A DNA stretch of 64,000 nucleotides from Flavipsychrobacter sp. (GCA_016787265.1 JAEUVF010000016.1:186001-250000); one strand, 5' to 3'. Positions 36,721 through 46,055 are shown, counted from the first letter of the stretch. Program-made: numbers and translations. Notes: generated from the sequence alone by a model not told the origin.

Positions 36721-37695
36721 TCAGGCCAGCTCCATGCCTACTTTTTCAAGCAGGGCCTTGGTTTTGCGGATACCTTCGTCTTCACTCAGTTTCTCTCCCT
36801 CGTATTCAATACCGATATAACCGGAAAATCCTGCGGCCTTAACAATTTGCAGCATTTTCTTGTAATCGGTTTCGGTTTCATAACCCTGGTCATCAAAATC
36901 ATGTGATTTGGCGCTTACACCTTTGGCAAAAGGCATGAGTTCGGTGGTGCCCTGGTAGCGATCATAGGATTCCAGGCAATTCCGCCAGTTACCGGACTCG
37001 CGTTTTATACAGAAGTTTCCGAAGTCAGGCAGGGTTCCAACATTTGGTTTGTTCACCGCTTTCATAACGCCAGCCAGCCAGGCACCATTGGAGGAATAAC
37101 CACCATGATTTTCAACAATTACATTGATGCCCACTTTTTCTGCGTATTCACCCAGGCGACTTAGTCCGTCTGCTGCTGTCTTGGCAATTTCCTCTGCCGT
37201 GCCTTCACCGGCTGCATTTACTCTTATCGTGGCACAACCAAGATGTTTGGCAGCATCCACCCATTTGTAATGGTTCTCAACCGCTTTGATTCTCTCTGCA
37301 TCTACCTTATGACCAATATCCCCCTCACCATCAATCATAATCAGGTGATTTTTGACATCGTTATCACTGCAGCGTTTCAGCATTTCATTCAGGTAATTGG
37401 TGTCCTGTGCCTTGTCTTTAAAGAACTGATTTACATATTCTACCACACCAATGCCATAATCTTTTCTGGCTTTGGCGGCAAAATCCAGGTTATCCATTTT
37501 CTTTTCGAACAGGGTCTTGTGCAGCGACCATTGAGCCAGGGAGATCTCAAAAAATAATTTTTTGGCAGCCTCCGTAGTGCCTGATCCAGCAGCCTCGGTT
37601 TTATTTTCCTCCGGGCTGTTCAGGCAGGCTACTCCGGTAACTCCTATGGCAAGGCCACCCATTAACTTCAGAAACTGTCTGCGTTGCGATTGCAT
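36721..37695 (-). CDS. Tat-exported sugar phosphate isomerase/epimerase-like TIM barrel protein
   Basis: A 324-residue xylose-isomerase-like (AP endonuclease 2) TIM barrel. The leader MQSQRRQFLKLMGGLAIGVTGVAC has both a twin-arginine motif and a terminal Cys, so it may be a Tat-exported lipoprotein. Barrel strands include VVEYVNQFF, NHLIMIDGEGD, INVIVENHGGYSSNG, VGTLPDFGNFCI and YIGIEYEGE; the Glu, Asp and His in them are the probable metal ligands. Homologues isomerise sugars or hydroxypyruvate. It is transcribed in the same direction as the PNGase F-like gene, 74 bases downstream of it. Confidence 0.87.
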   Translation of the reverse strand: MQSQRRQFLKLMGGLAIGVTGVACLNSPEENKTEAAGSGTTEAAKKLFFEISLAQWSLHKTLFEKKMDNLDFAAKARKDYGIGVVEYVNQFFKDKAQDTNYLNEMLKRCSDNDVKNHLIMIDGEGDIGHKVDAERIKAVENHYKWVDAAKHLGCATIRVNAAGEGTAEEIAKTAADGLSRLGEYAEKVGINVIVENHGGYSSNGAWLAGVMKAVNKPNVGTLPDFGNFCIKRESGNWRNCLESYDRYQGTTELMPFAKGVSAKSHDFDDQGYETETDYKKMLQIVKAAGFSGYIGIEYEGEKLSEDEGIRKTKALLEKVGMELA

Positions 37696-37769
37696 GTTTG
37701 TTGAGTTGTTGGTGATTGAATAAGGGCAGAAATTACAACTATTTTTTTGACGAAGTGCAGGTGCTGGAT

Positions 37770-39719
37770 TTATTGACGGAAAACAATGCGCAATCGCTTA
37801 TTAAATACCATTTTCCCTTTTACCCATACCTGTACGTAATATCGTTGTGCCGGCAGATAACTCATGTCATATTGAAATACCCCTTCTTTCAGGTTTTCGT
37901 ACACATGTTCTTCTACCAGCTGATTACCCGGGTCTGCAATAAACCGAACAGTTACTTTTTCAGCCGAATTACTGAAATATTCGAGGGTGGTGGGACCTGC
38001 ACTCATGGTCGGATAAAGACCTACAGCCGGTGTTTCCACAGGAGCCTGATATTGGGTGGAATCCTGAACTACTTCAAAGGCATAAAACAGGCTGGTTCCG
38101 AAATCCGACTCAAAGGGTTGCAGCATACGGCGCTGGTGATCTAACAGTCTGGCATAACCGCGACCGCCCCGTCGGTTGAACCAGAATTCAAGTCCGTCGC
38201 CTGCGGTGTCTTTCACCTGAAGGGTATAGATGCCAGGCTTTAGCTCCCAATTTTCCTGATAAAGACTGTCCGCTTTTAAATCACCGGATTTCCTTTCCTG
38301 GATGATTTCGTTATTCAGGTTGGTCAGTATATAGGAATTATGTTCCGGTTGCCGGTTGGTCTTAAATTGAAATACCAGGCTGGTGCCATGTTTTGGAATG
38401 GAGTTGAATTCACTGCTCATGGAATTATCGGCCTGGTAACCATCCTGTTTTCCATTCGGCCTGCTTAGTTCAACCTGGAACTCGTTTTTACCGGTTGCTG
38501 ATGAAATGATGCCAGGTAATTTTATTATAGCAGTTTCTCCCGGTTTCAGTTCTCCTTTCCATTGGAAGAGCTTGCGTGGCATTCCTTTGGTACCATAACT
38601 GATCTGGACTGTTCGAAGCAATTCGCCTCCCAGGTTGCGGAAAGAAACTACAGGATGTACACCAGCCGGATTGATCCTTGAATGAATATCTTTATTGGAG
38701 GGGACGATGATATCTTCCATTGCTACATCCTGACTACTGCGATACGCACCATATTCAACTACATAAGCGGAAATCACTTCTGTCGCACTCGGCTTGGGCG
38801 ACTGATAAGGCTCCATGTTAATATCGACTTCATTTTTTCGGTTGGGCTGGATGTTTAATTCATACCGGTCTGCATGTTTCAGTTCACCCGGGCACCAGTA
38901 AGCACGGTCAATTACCCATGTACCGGCTTGCGGATAGAGGGGGTTATCGCCACATTTCTGCCAGATATCCCGTTTGTCAATAAGCTTTCCGTTAAAGTGA
39001 ACTTCACGATAACGACTGCAGAATTCACCACATCCTTCAGGGTCCATACCATGACCGGTCTGATAAACCAGCAGGCGGGCGTTCCGGGTTTTGAAATGGG
39101 ATTGGAAGCTAACCGGTTTAAGAGCAGCTTCAATTGGTTTACTGCTATCGCCATAGGCAAAATGACCATCATAAATGCGATGAATGGCAACAGGGGGCAG
39201 GGCCGGAGGTCCGGGGGTGATTTCAAATTGAACAGTAATTTTCCAACCCCGGTCGTTATTGGGTTCATAACCGGCGTGTCGGTATTCCACTTCCACGCTA
39301 TCACGCAACAGCAGGCTAAAATCAGTTAGATCGGTTGCCCATTCAAAATTCCAGTTCTTGCCAAAAGCACCACCATAAGGAGTGAGCATCCGGCCGATTT
39401 CATAATTCAGATCCGGAGCCTGCTGGCCACCTTTGCGCCGGATCAGGATCTGGTCCATATAATCCCAGTCAGCACAACGAAGGGAATCGGGGCATCCAAA
39501 TTTAACCACCATCCTGATCTTGCGCATAGGAGTGTTGGTTGTTGGAAATTTACCCCAACCCAGGTAAGTGTTAATACCTTTTGAAGGATCGGTCACCACT
39601 GTGATTTTATCATGTGTGGTAACAATCTGCGTGGCTGGTTTTTGTGCATTGGCATCCATCGACAGCAGTGCTGAAAGGGAGCCCAGTAACAGTAGGGTAG
39701 TTAAGTAGCGTTTCATCAT
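37770..39719 (-). CDS. PNGase F-like peptide-N-glycosidase with T9SS sorting domain
   Basis: A 649-residue secreted protein. Starting at ATG 39717-39719 it has the signal peptide MMKRYLTTLLLLGSLSALLSMDANA. Residues about 35-335 align by eye with the two jelly-roll domains of PNGase F: VKFGCPDSLRCADWDYMDQ (D86 at catalytic Asp60), NYEIGRMLTPYGG, GCGEFCSRYREVHFNG (E232 at Glu206) and WVIDRAYWCPGEL. Where PNGase F has Glu118 this protein appears to have His148. A middle region with Ig-like folds follows, and the last 85 residues (VGLYPTMSAGPTTLEYF ... VWVKGKMVFNKRLRIVF) resemble a type IX secretion sorting domain. The expected role is cleavage of N-glycans from glycoproteins outside the cell. 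Confidence 0.82.
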   Translation of the reverse strand: MMKRYLTTLLLLGSLSALLSMDANAQKPATQIVTTHDKITVVTDPSKGINTYLGWGKFPTTNTPMRKIRMVVKFGCPDSLRCADWDYMDQILIRRKGGQQAPDLNYEIGRMLTPYGGAFGKNWNFEWATDLTDFSLLLRDSVEVEYRHAGYEPNNDRGWKITVQFEITPGPPALPPVAIHRIYDGHFAYGDSSKPIEAALKPVSFQSHFKTRNARLLVYQTGHGMDPEGCGEFCSRYREVHFNGKLIDKRDIWQKCGDNPLYPQAGTWVIDRAYWCPGELKHADRYELNIQPNRKNEVDINMEPYQSPKPSATEVISAYVVEYGAYRSSQDVAMEDIIVPSNKDIHSRINPAGVHPVVSFRNLGGELLRTVQISYGTKGMPRKLFQWKGELKPGETAIIKLPGIISSATGKNEFQVELSRPNGKQDGYQADNSMSSEFNSIPKHGTSLVFQFKTNRQPEHNSYILTNLNNEIIQERKSGDLKADSLYQENWELKPGIYTLQVKDTAGDGLEFWFNRRGGRGYARLLDHQRRMLQPFESDFGTSLFYAFEVVQDSTQYQAPVETPAVGLYPTMSAGPTTLEYFSNSAEKVTVRFIADPGNQLVEEHVYENLKEGVFQYDMSYLPAQRYYVQVWVKGKMVFNKRLRIVFRQ

Positions 39720-39772
39720 GCCGCAATATCCCAAAGCCTTTACATTTTCGCCTCCTCTATTTTGCTCAATCC

Positions 39773-39800
39773 TTCCATTCCTCCCTCTTCCATTCCTCCC
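39773..39800. repeat. 15-base pyrimidine direct repeat
   Basis: TTCCATTCCTCCC occurs at 39773-39785 and again at 39788-39800 in an all-pyrimidine-rich stretch just upstream of the ABC exporter gene. It is compositionally like the pyrimidine repeats near 47.3 and 54.4 kb. Confidence 0.6.
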
Positions 39801-39823
39801 CTTTCCCTTAATTTTGCCCTTTC

Positions 39824-41671
39824 ATGAAACACCTCAAAAGTCTCAATCAATATCTCTGGAAGTATCGCTGGCGGTTTTTCCTGGGTATATTGTTCATTAT
39901 ATTATCCAACTATTTCAGGATTCTCGCACCCCAGATAACCCGGTTTGTGATAGATGCAGTGGAGCAACAACTGCCGGGTTACCAGGAAGGAAAAAAAACA
40001 ACCTATGACTGGGTGGTTTATTTCCTGGTAGAACATACCCGTAACAAGAGTTTCGGCGAGCTGGTATTGTTGTGCGGATTGATCTTGCTGGCTACAGCCA
40101 TCCTGAGTGGCTTCTTTATGTTCCTCATGCGTCAAACTATCATTGTTATGAGCCGGCACATTGAGTTTGATCAGAAGAATGCCATTTATCGTCATTACCA
40201 GCAGTTGGATCTCAGCTTTTATAAAAAGAACCGAACCGGCGATCTCATGAATCGTATAGCCGAAGACGTTAGTCGGGTCCGGATGTATACAGGTCCGGCT
40301 ATTATGTATTTTGTAAACCTGGCTTTTACGATCAGCTTTTGCCTGGTGTATATGTTGCAGGCCAATCCCAAACTGACCCTGATCGTTTTATCGCCTCTGC
40401 CGCTCCTGGCGATCACGATTTATAAAGTAAATACCATCATCCATCGTAAAAGCGAACGAATTCAGGCACTTCTGTCCAAACTGACAACTACAGCACAGGA
40501 ATCTTTTTCTGGAATCCGGGTGATTAAGTCTTTTGTGCAGGAAAAAGCGCAGCAGGATTATTTTGAAAAAAATAGTGAGGAATACAGGCAGAATACGATC
40601 GGACTGGCAAAAATGGAAGCTGTTTATTTCCCAATGATGGCATTGATGATCGGGATCAGTACGCTGCTTACCATTCTTATGGGAGGTATCTATGCGATGC
40701 AGCCAGGTTCCAATGTAACAACCGGTATGCTGGCTGAATTTGTGATGTATATCAATATACTTACATTTCCTGTCAGTGCTATTGGCTGGACAGCCAGTAT
40801 GATCCAGCGGGCGGCTGCTTCTCAAAAAAGAATCAATGAATTCCTGGATACCGAATCACGGATACAGCAACCGGCTGAGCCGAAGTTCCCTGAAATCAAA
40901 GGCAATATCCGGTTTCATAATGTTGATTTTACGTATGAACATACCGGTATCAAAGCAATTAAAGGATTGAATCTGGAGATTCGCCAGGGGGAGAAAGTGG
41001 CAATTATCGGACGTACCGGAAGTGGAAAAACCACTCTTGCCCAGTTGTTGCTGCGATTATTCGATACCAATGAAGGAACTATCACCCTGGATACGGTGCC
41101 GGTTACGGAGATTGATTTGAAACACCTTCGCGAGAAGGTCAGCTATGTTCCCCAGGATGTATTCCTGTTTAGTGATACGATTCGGAACAATATAGCATTT
41201 GGCAAAGACCACGCAGATACGCAGGAAGTTGAGCAAGCTGCCCGTGCAGCCAGTATTCATCAGGAAATCCTGAATTTCAGTCAGCAGTATGATATGATCA
41301 TTGGAGAGCGGGGGGTAACCCTCAGTGGAGGTCAGAAGCAGCGGATCAGCATCGCGCGGGCGTTATTGAAAAATGCACCGATCATTATCCTGGATGATTG
41401 TCTGAGTGCGGTGGACGCCAAAACTGAAAAAACCATTATCGCTAACCTGGCTGGTTTCCTCGAAGGCAAAACTTCGATCATTATTACTCACCGGATATTT
41501 TCACTTTTCTCTTTTGATAAGATTATTGTAATGGAAAATGGCCGGATTGCTGAAATCGGAACACACGAAGAACTGCTGAAGACGAGCGACTATTATCAAT
41601 ACCTGTATGAACACCAGCAGGAGGAGAAAGAGGATGAAACGGAAGCTGCTGAGATACGGGAAAACACTTAG
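39824..41671 (+). CDS. MsbA-like ABC exporter (fused permease and ATPase)
   Basis: A 615-residue half-transporter that would work as a homodimer. Six hydrophobic segments fill residues 1-310, with the intracellular-loop motif LDLSFYKKNRTGDLMNRIAEDVSRVR. The ATPase domain has Walker A GRTGSGKTT, Q-loop VSYVPQDVFLF, signature LSGGQKQR, Walker B IIILDDCLSAVD and H-loop THR. An unusual feature is an insertion of about 30 polar residues between TM1 and TM2. It probably exports a lipid or drug. The C-terminus is acidic (EEKEDETEAAEI). Confidence 0.93.
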   Translation: MKHLKSLNQYLWKYRWRFFLGILFIILSNYFRILAPQITRFVIDAVEQQLPGYQEGKKTTYDWVVYFLVEHTRNKSFGELVLLCGLILLATAILSGFFMFLMRQTIIVMSRHIEFDQKNAIYRHYQQLDLSFYKKNRTGDLMNRIAEDVSRVRMYTGPAIMYFVNLAFTISFCLVYMLQANPKLTLIVLSPLPLLAITIYKVNTIIHRKSERIQALLSKLTTTAQESFSGIRVIKSFVQEKAQQDYFEKNSEEYRQNTIGLAKMEAVYFPMMALMIGISTLLTILMGGIYAMQPGSNVTTGMLAEFVMYINILTFPVSAIGWTASMIQRAAASQKRINEFLDTESRIQQPAEPKFPEIKGNIRFHNVDFTYEHTGIKAIKGLNLEIRQGEKVAIIGRTGSGKTTLAQLLLRLFDTNEGTITLDTVPVTEIDLKHLREKVSYVPQDVFLFSDTIRNNIAFGKDHADTQEVEQAARAASIHQEILNFSQQYDMIIGERGVTLSGGQKQRISIARALLKNAPIIILDDCLSAVDAKTEKTIIANLAGFLEGKTSIIITHRIFSLFSFDKIIVMENGRIAEIGTHEELLKTSDYYQYLYEHQQEEKEDETEAAEIRENT

Positions 41672-41695
41672 AGTTGCATAAAAGTTTTCTAAAAT

Positions 41696-41725
41696 TTTGC
41701 TAATTCACAAACAACCCTATATTTG
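41696..41725 (+). promoter_or_regulatory. Predicted promoter of the PUR-alpha gene
   Basis: TTTG at 41696-41699, an 18-base spacer and TATATTTG at 41718-41725 match the Bacteroidota consensus closely. The start of transcription would be near 41732, about 47 bases before the gene. Confidence 0.65.
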
Positions 41726-41778
41726 CTCCTACATTATTACGCAAGCATATTTTTTTAACTGCAAATAAAACAACAACT

Positions 41779-42201
41779 GTGGCGTACGAGAATAACGACA
41801 AAAAGATGGAGAGCGTTTACAGTAAGCGCATCAGAGCTGGTAAAAGAAGAACGTATTTTTTTGATGTGAGAGCTACCCGTAGCAATGATTACTACCTGAC
41901 CATTACCGAGAGTCGTAAGAAGTTTGATGACAATGGGTACGATCGTCACAAGATTTTTCTGTACAAAGAAGATTTTAATAAATTTTTGAAAGCATTGACG
42001 GAGGCGGTTGATTTTGTGAAAACCGATCTCATGCCTGATTTTGATTTTGATGCGTATAACCACGACAACCTCGAAGAAGGGGAAGGCCTTGAAAATGGTG
42101 ATCAGGACGTTGTAGCCGTGGCTGCTGTTGCACCTGTGGTAAACAATGTATCCAGTGTTCCCCCCTCTGCAGGCGCAGAAGAAGAGGTTGATAAGTGGTA
42201 A
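41779..42201 (+). CDS. PUR-alpha-like (DUF3276) nucleic-acid-binding protein
   Basis: A 140-residue protein of the Bacteroidota PUR family, which binds single-stranded DNA and RNA. The PUR repeat covers VYSKRIRAGKRRTYFFDVRATR through KIFLYKEDFNKFLKALTEAVDFV, about residues 12-85; the C-terminal tail is acidic and then Ala/Val-rich and probably disordered. The start is GTG at 41779; an ATG nine codons on (41806) is a reasonable alternative because the domain begins right after it. It has its own promoter and terminator, so it is monocistronic. Confidence 0.9.
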   Translation: MAYENNDKKMESVYSKRIRAGKRRTYFFDVRATRSNDYYLTITESRKKFDDNGYDRHKIFLYKEDFNKFLKALTEAVDFVKTDLMPDFDFDAYNHDNLEEGEGLENGDQDVVAVAAVAPVVNNVSSVPPSAGAEEEVDKW

Positions 42202-42229
42202 TGTTAGACCAACCAATTGCTTATTCACG

Positions 42230-42260
42230 GCGGCCTGCTTTCAGCGGGCCGCTTTTTTTT
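42230..42260 (+). terminator. Rho-independent terminator after PUR-alpha gene
   Basis: GCGGCCTGC (42230-42238) pairs with GCGGGCCGC (42244-42252; one T:G pair) around loop TTTCA, followed by eight T. Confidence 0.88.
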
Positions 42261-42314
42261 GCGTTATAAATGTTTGTAATACAAGCAGTAAACACAATAA
42301 AATCTTAACAATAT

Positions 42315-42346
42315 TGTTAAACGGAAGCCTTCAATGGCTAAATTTG
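42315..42346 (+). promoter_or_regulatory. Predicted promoter of sdhCAB
   Basis: A TTG at about 42315-42317 and a -7 TAAATTTG at 42339-42346 match the Bacteroidota promoter form. Transcription would start near 42353, leaving a leader of about 19 bases before sdhC. Confidence 0.6.
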
Positions 42347-42371
42347 CACAAATCATAAACACTAGTGCCGT

Positions 42372-43073
42372 ATGCAATGGTCTGAATTCTTCACCTCATC
42401 GGTTGGCAAGAAATTCGTAATGGGACTTACCGGTTTATTCCTGATTTCTTTCCTTGTTATTCATGTTGGTATAAATGCCACCATCTTCGCTGACCTGTTT
42501 GATCCCAATGAAAATGGCGCCATGTTTAATAAAGCCGCACATTTCATGGGTTCAACTGTTTTGATTCGTATTCTTGAAGTAGGACTCTTTGCCGGAATCA
42601 TTCTGCATATTGTACAGGGTTATATGCTGGAAGCCAAAAACCGCAGTGCACGCTCTGTTGGTTACGCTGTAAACCTGGGCAATCGCGGAAGTAAATGGTA
42701 TAGCCGTTCCATGGGATTGCTGGGTACTATTATCCTGCTGTTCCTTATTGTTCATATTGCTCATTTCTGGGTAAAGGCACGTATTACGCATACACTTGCA
42801 CCTGTAACTTACAATGGTGTTGAAATGCATGATATGTTCAGCGAAATGAAAGCCGTGTTCACACAGGGCTGGGTAATTGTTGTATACGTTCTTGGTTGTA
42901 TTTCTCTTGCGTATCACCTGGCGCATGGATTCCAGAGCGCTTTCCGCACTGTAGGTGTCCACAACAATAAATACAATAAACTGTTGGTTAATCTGGGTTA
43001 TGGATTTTCCATTCTCGTTTCCATTCTGTTTGCACTTATGCCGGTTTCTATGTACTTCGGATGGGTAGGGTAA
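42372..43073 (+). CDS. sdhC: Succinate dehydrogenase/fumarate reductase cytochrome b subunit
   Basis: A 233-residue single-polypeptide membrane anchor of complex II (B-type, five transmembrane helices). The segments SSVGKKFVMGLTGLFLISFLVIHVG, RILEVGLFAGIILHIVQGYML, LLGTIILLFLIVHIAHFW and VYVLGCISLAYHLAHGFQSAF carry the histidines that would bind two b haems. It passes electrons between quinone and the iron-sulfur subunit. It is the first gene of sdhCAB, the usual order in Bacteroidota, and is separated from sdhA by 130 bases containing a GTGAAAG repeat tract. Confidence 0.95.
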   Translation: MQWSEFFTSSVGKKFVMGLTGLFLISFLVIHVGINATIFADLFDPNENGAMFNKAAHFMGSTVLIRILEVGLFAGIILHIVQGYMLEAKNRSARSVGYAVNLGNRGSKWYSRSMGLLGTIILLFLIVHIAHFWVKARITHTLAPVTYNGVEMHDMFSEMKAVFTQGWVIVVYVLGCISLAYHLAHGFQSAFRTVGVHNNKYNKLLVNLGYGFSILVSILFALMPVSMYFGWVG

Positions 43074-43078
43074 GGAAA

Positions 43079-43127
43079 GTGAGACGTGAGAGAATGTGAA
43101 AGGTGAAAGGTGAAAAGTGAAAAAGGG
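43079..43127. repeat. GTGAAAG-type tandem repeat between sdhC and sdhA
   Basis: Begins five bases after the sdhC stop with GTGAGACGTGAGAGAAT and continues as GTGAAAGGTGAAAGGTGAAAA, i.e. imperfect 7-8-base units. The same opening GTGAGACGTGAGA recurs immediately at the sdhB stop. Confidence 0.8.
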
Positions 43128-43203
43128 AAAATAAAATCAACAAAAGCTAGGCAAACAAAAATTGCCGGTTAATTTTCAGGATAACTTATCTAATTGCCGA
43201 TAT

Positions 43204-45177
43204 ATGCTCAACTCAAAAATTCCTGCAGGACCTTTAGATCAGAAATGGACAGAGTTTAAAGGTCATTGTAAACTGGTGAATCCGGCGAATAAAAGAAAGC
43301 TGGAAGTGATTGTTGTGGGAACCGGACTAGCAGGTGCATCTGCAGCTGCTGCGCTGGGTGAACTGGGTTACAAAGTGAAAGCCTACTGTTTTCAGGATTC
43401 ACCCCGCAGGGCGCATAGTATCGCTGCCCAGGGTGGAATCAATGCAGCCAAGAATTATCAGAATGACGGCGACTCTGTTTTCCGTCTGTTCTATGATACC
43501 ATCAAAGGTGGTGATTACCGGGCGCGGGAATCCAATGTACATCGGTTGGCAGAAGTGAGTGTGAATATCATCGACCAGTGCGTGGCGCAGGGTGTTCCTT
43601 TTGCCCGTGAATACGGTGGTCTGCTGTCTAACCGTTCCTTTGGAGGAACCCAGGTACAGCGTACTTTCTATGCCGCAGGTCAAACAGGTCAGCAGCTGCT
43701 GATAGGTGCCTACCAGGCCCTGGAGCGTCAGATTGCACTGGGTAATGTTGCGATGTACAATCGGCATGAAATGCTCGATGTTGTAAAAATCGATGGAAAG
43801 GCCCGTGGTATTATTGTTCGTAACCTCGTAAACGGTCAGCTGGAACGCCATTTCGGTCATGCAGTACTGTTATGTTCCGGTGGTTATGGAAACGTCTTTT
43901 ATCTTTCTACCAATGCGATGGGCAGTAATGTAACGGCTGCCTGGAAAGCACATAAAAAAGGAGCTTATTTTGGAAACCCCTGCTTCACGCAGATTCACCC
44001 TACCTGTATTCCGGTGAGTGGTGATCATCAGAGTAAGCTAACCCTGATGTCAGAATCACTTCGGAACGATGGTCGTATCTGGGTTCCCAAAAAACAGAAC
44101 GATACCCGACGCCCGAATGAAATTCCTGAAGAAGAAAGAGATTATTACCTGGAAAGAAGATACCCGGCATTCGGTAACCTGGTTCCGCGAGACGTGGCCT
44201 CTCGTGCTGCCAAAGAGCGTTGTGATGCCGGTTATGGTGTAGGATCATCCCGCCAGGCCGTTTACCTGGACTATGCTGATGCGATTCAGCGTTATGGAAA
44301 AGGTGAAGTAAACAAACGTAATATCCAGGGAGCTACAGCTGAGCAGATTACACAGCTTGGCAAAGAGGTAGTAAAAGAAAAATACGGGAACCTTTTCGAT
44401 ATGTATGAAAAGATCACCGGTGAGAATCCATATGAAGTGCCAATGCGCATTTACCCTGCGGTTCACTACACGATGGGTGGACTCTGGGTGGATTATGAAC
44501 TCATGACTTCTGTACCGGGATTATATGCATTGGGTGAAGCCAATTTCTCTGATCACGGGGCGAACCGCCTCGGGGCATCCGCCCTGATGCAGGGATTGGC
44601 AGATGGATATTTTGTGATTCCCTATACTATCGGCAACTATCTCGCAGATGAGATTCGAACTCCTGCAATACCTACAGATCATCCGGCATTTGTTGAGGCT
44701 GAAAAAGAGGTAGCAGACCGAATCGACCACCTTATTTCTATCAAAGGATCCCAAACGGTTGAAAGTTTCCATAAACGTCTGGGAAAGATCATGTGGGATA
44801 AATGTGGAATGGCACGAAATGAAGAAGGACTGAAAAAGGCGATTGAGGAAATACGTCAGCTGAAAAAAGAGTTTTGGTCGGATGTTCGTATACCCGGCGC
44901 CGTTAATGAAATGAATCCAGAACTGGACAAGGCCAATCGTGTTGCTGATTTCATTGAATTGGGAGAGCTGATGTGTATCGATGCGCTTAACAGAAGAGAA
45001 AGTTGTGGTGGGCATTTCCGCGAAGAAAGCCAGACAGAAGAAGGTGAAGCATTACGTGATGATGCGAATTTCTCCTATGTAGCTGCGTGGGAATACGGTG
45101 GCGATCATAACTGGAATCTGCATAAGGAAGAACTCAATTTTGATGTAGCCAAGCCAACTCAACGTTCTTATAAATAA
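43204..45177 (+). CDS. sdhA: Succinate dehydrogenase/fumarate reductase flavoprotein subunit
   Basis: A 657-residue catalytic flavoprotein of complex II. ATG 43204 is preferred over an upstream TTG. The FAD-binding motif is VVGTGLAGASAAAALGELGY; RRAHSIAAQGGINAAKNYQNDGDS contains the His that covalently holds FAD; HPTCIP and RDVASRA line the dicarboxylate site; ALGEANFSDHGANRLGASALMQGL is the C-terminal FAD motif. It oxidises succinate to fumarate, or the reverse under reducing conditions. The length and the inserted KGEVNKRNIQG region are typical for the Bacteroidota form. Confidence 0.96.
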   Translation: MLNSKIPAGPLDQKWTEFKGHCKLVNPANKRKLEVIVVGTGLAGASAAAALGELGYKVKAYCFQDSPRRAHSIAAQGGINAAKNYQNDGDSVFRLFYDTIKGGDYRARESNVHRLAEVSVNIIDQCVAQGVPFAREYGGLLSNRSFGGTQVQRTFYAAGQTGQQLLIGAYQALERQIALGNVAMYNRHEMLDVVKIDGKARGIIVRNLVNGQLERHFGHAVLLCSGGYGNVFYLSTNAMGSNVTAAWKAHKKGAYFGNPCFTQIHPTCIPVSGDHQSKLTLMSESLRNDGRIWVPKKQNDTRRPNEIPEEERDYYLERRYPAFGNLVPRDVASRAAKERCDAGYGVGSSRQAVYLDYADAIQRYGKGEVNKRNIQGATAEQITQLGKEVVKEKYGNLFDMYEKITGENPYEVPMRIYPAVHYTMGGLWVDYELMTSVPGLYALGEANFSDHGANRLGASALMQGLADGYFVIPYTIGNYLADEIRTPAIPTDHPAFVEAEKEVADRIDHLISIKGSQTVESFHKRLGKIMWDKCGMARNEEGLKKAIEEIRQLKKEFWSDVRIPGAVNEMNPELDKANRVADFIELGELMCIDALNRRESCGGHFREESQTEEGEALRDDANFSYVAAWEYGGDHNWNLHKEELNFDVAKPTQRSYK

Positions 45178-45205
45178 TCTGAACTTTTAAACAACCATAG
45201 TTGAT

Positions 45206-45967
45206 ATGGAACATTATACTATGAACCTCACCCTGAAGGTGTGGAGACAAAAGAATAACCAGGATAAAGGAAGATTTGAAACCTACCAGGTGAAAAACAT
45301 TTCGTCGGAAATGTCCTTCCTGGAAATGTTCGATGTGCTGAACGAAGAACTGATCCGTGAAGGAAAGGAGCCGATCGCTTTTGATCATGATTGCCGCGAA
45401 GGAATTTGTGGTATGTGTTCCATGTATATCAACGGTAAACCTCATGGTCCCTGGCATGCGAATACTACCTGCCAGTTGCACATGCGGGCTTATAAAGATG
45501 GTGATACCATCGTTGTAGAACCCTGGAGAGCAAATGCTTTCCCTGTGTTGAAAGACCTGGTAGTGGATCGTAGTTCATTTGATAGAATTATCCAGGCTGG
45601 TGGATACATTTCAGTAAACACTGGTAACGCGGTGGATGCAAATGCTATCCCCATCGAGAAAGATAAAGCAGATACAGCATTTGCTGCTGCCGCCTGTATT
45701 GGATGCGGTGCATGTGTGGCTGCATGTAAGAACAGCTCAGCGATGTTGTTCCTCTCTGCCAAAGTATCGCACCTGGCATTGCTTCCCCAGGGTGGTCCAG
45801 AACGTAAAGGTCGTGTGCTGAATATGGTGGCTCAAATGGATCGCGAAGGTTTTGGAGCCTGTACGAATACGGGTGCCTGTGAGGCAGTTTGTCCGAAAGA
45901 GATTTCCATTACCAATATTGCACGTCTGAATGCAGAGTATATCGGTGCTGGATTGGTTGTTGAGTGA
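45206..45967 (+). CDS. sdhB: Succinate dehydrogenase/fumarate reductase iron-sulfur subunit
   Basis: A 253-residue iron-sulfur subunit. DHDCREGICGMCSMYING supplies the first cysteines of the [2Fe-2S] cluster and NTTCQLHM the last; AACIGCGACVAACKNSSAML and NTGACEAVCPKEISI bind the [4Fe-4S] and [3Fe-4S] clusters. It carries electrons from SdhA to the membrane haems. A second in-frame ATG five codons later (45221) is a possible start. Its TGA stop is embedded in a GTGAGAC repeat unit and a strong terminator follows. Confidence 0.95.
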   Translation: MEHYTMNLTLKVWRQKNNQDKGRFETYQVKNISSEMSFLEMFDVLNEELIREGKEPIAFDHDCREGICGMCSMYINGKPHGPWHANTTCQLHMRAYKDGDTIVVEPWRANAFPVLKDLVVDRSSFDRIIQAGGYISVNTGNAVDANAIPIEKDKADTAFAAAACIGCGACVAACKNSSAMLFLSAKVSHLALLPQGGPERKGRVLNMVAQMDREGFGACTNTGACEAVCPKEISITNIARLNAEYIGAGLVVE

Positions 45968-45990
45968 GACGTGAGACGTGAAAAGTGAAA
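45964..45990. repeat. GTGAAAG-type repeat overlapping the sdhB stop codon
   Basis: GTGAGACGTGAGACGTGAAA followed by AGTGAAA: imperfect 7-8-base units. The sdhB TGA (45965-45967) lies inside the first unit. Confidence 0.75.
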
Positions 45991-45996
45991 AAAACC

Positions 45997-46030
45997 AGGC
46001 CGCTTCCAAATCAGGAAGCGGCCTTTTTAT
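45997..46030 (+). terminator. Rho-independent terminator of sdhCAB
   Basis: An 11-base perfect stem, AGGCCGCTTCC (45997-46007) with GGAAGCGGCCT (46014-46024), loop AAATCA, then TTTTATT. The strongest terminator in the window. Confidence 0.93.
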
Positions 46031-46055
46031 TGGTTGTTTTAGGGTCCCGTTTATT

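Noticed and set aside
39824..41671. Type I secretion ABC exporter
   Set aside because: There is no N-terminal peptidase domain and no adjacent membrane fusion protein; the layout is that of an MsbA-like half-transporter.
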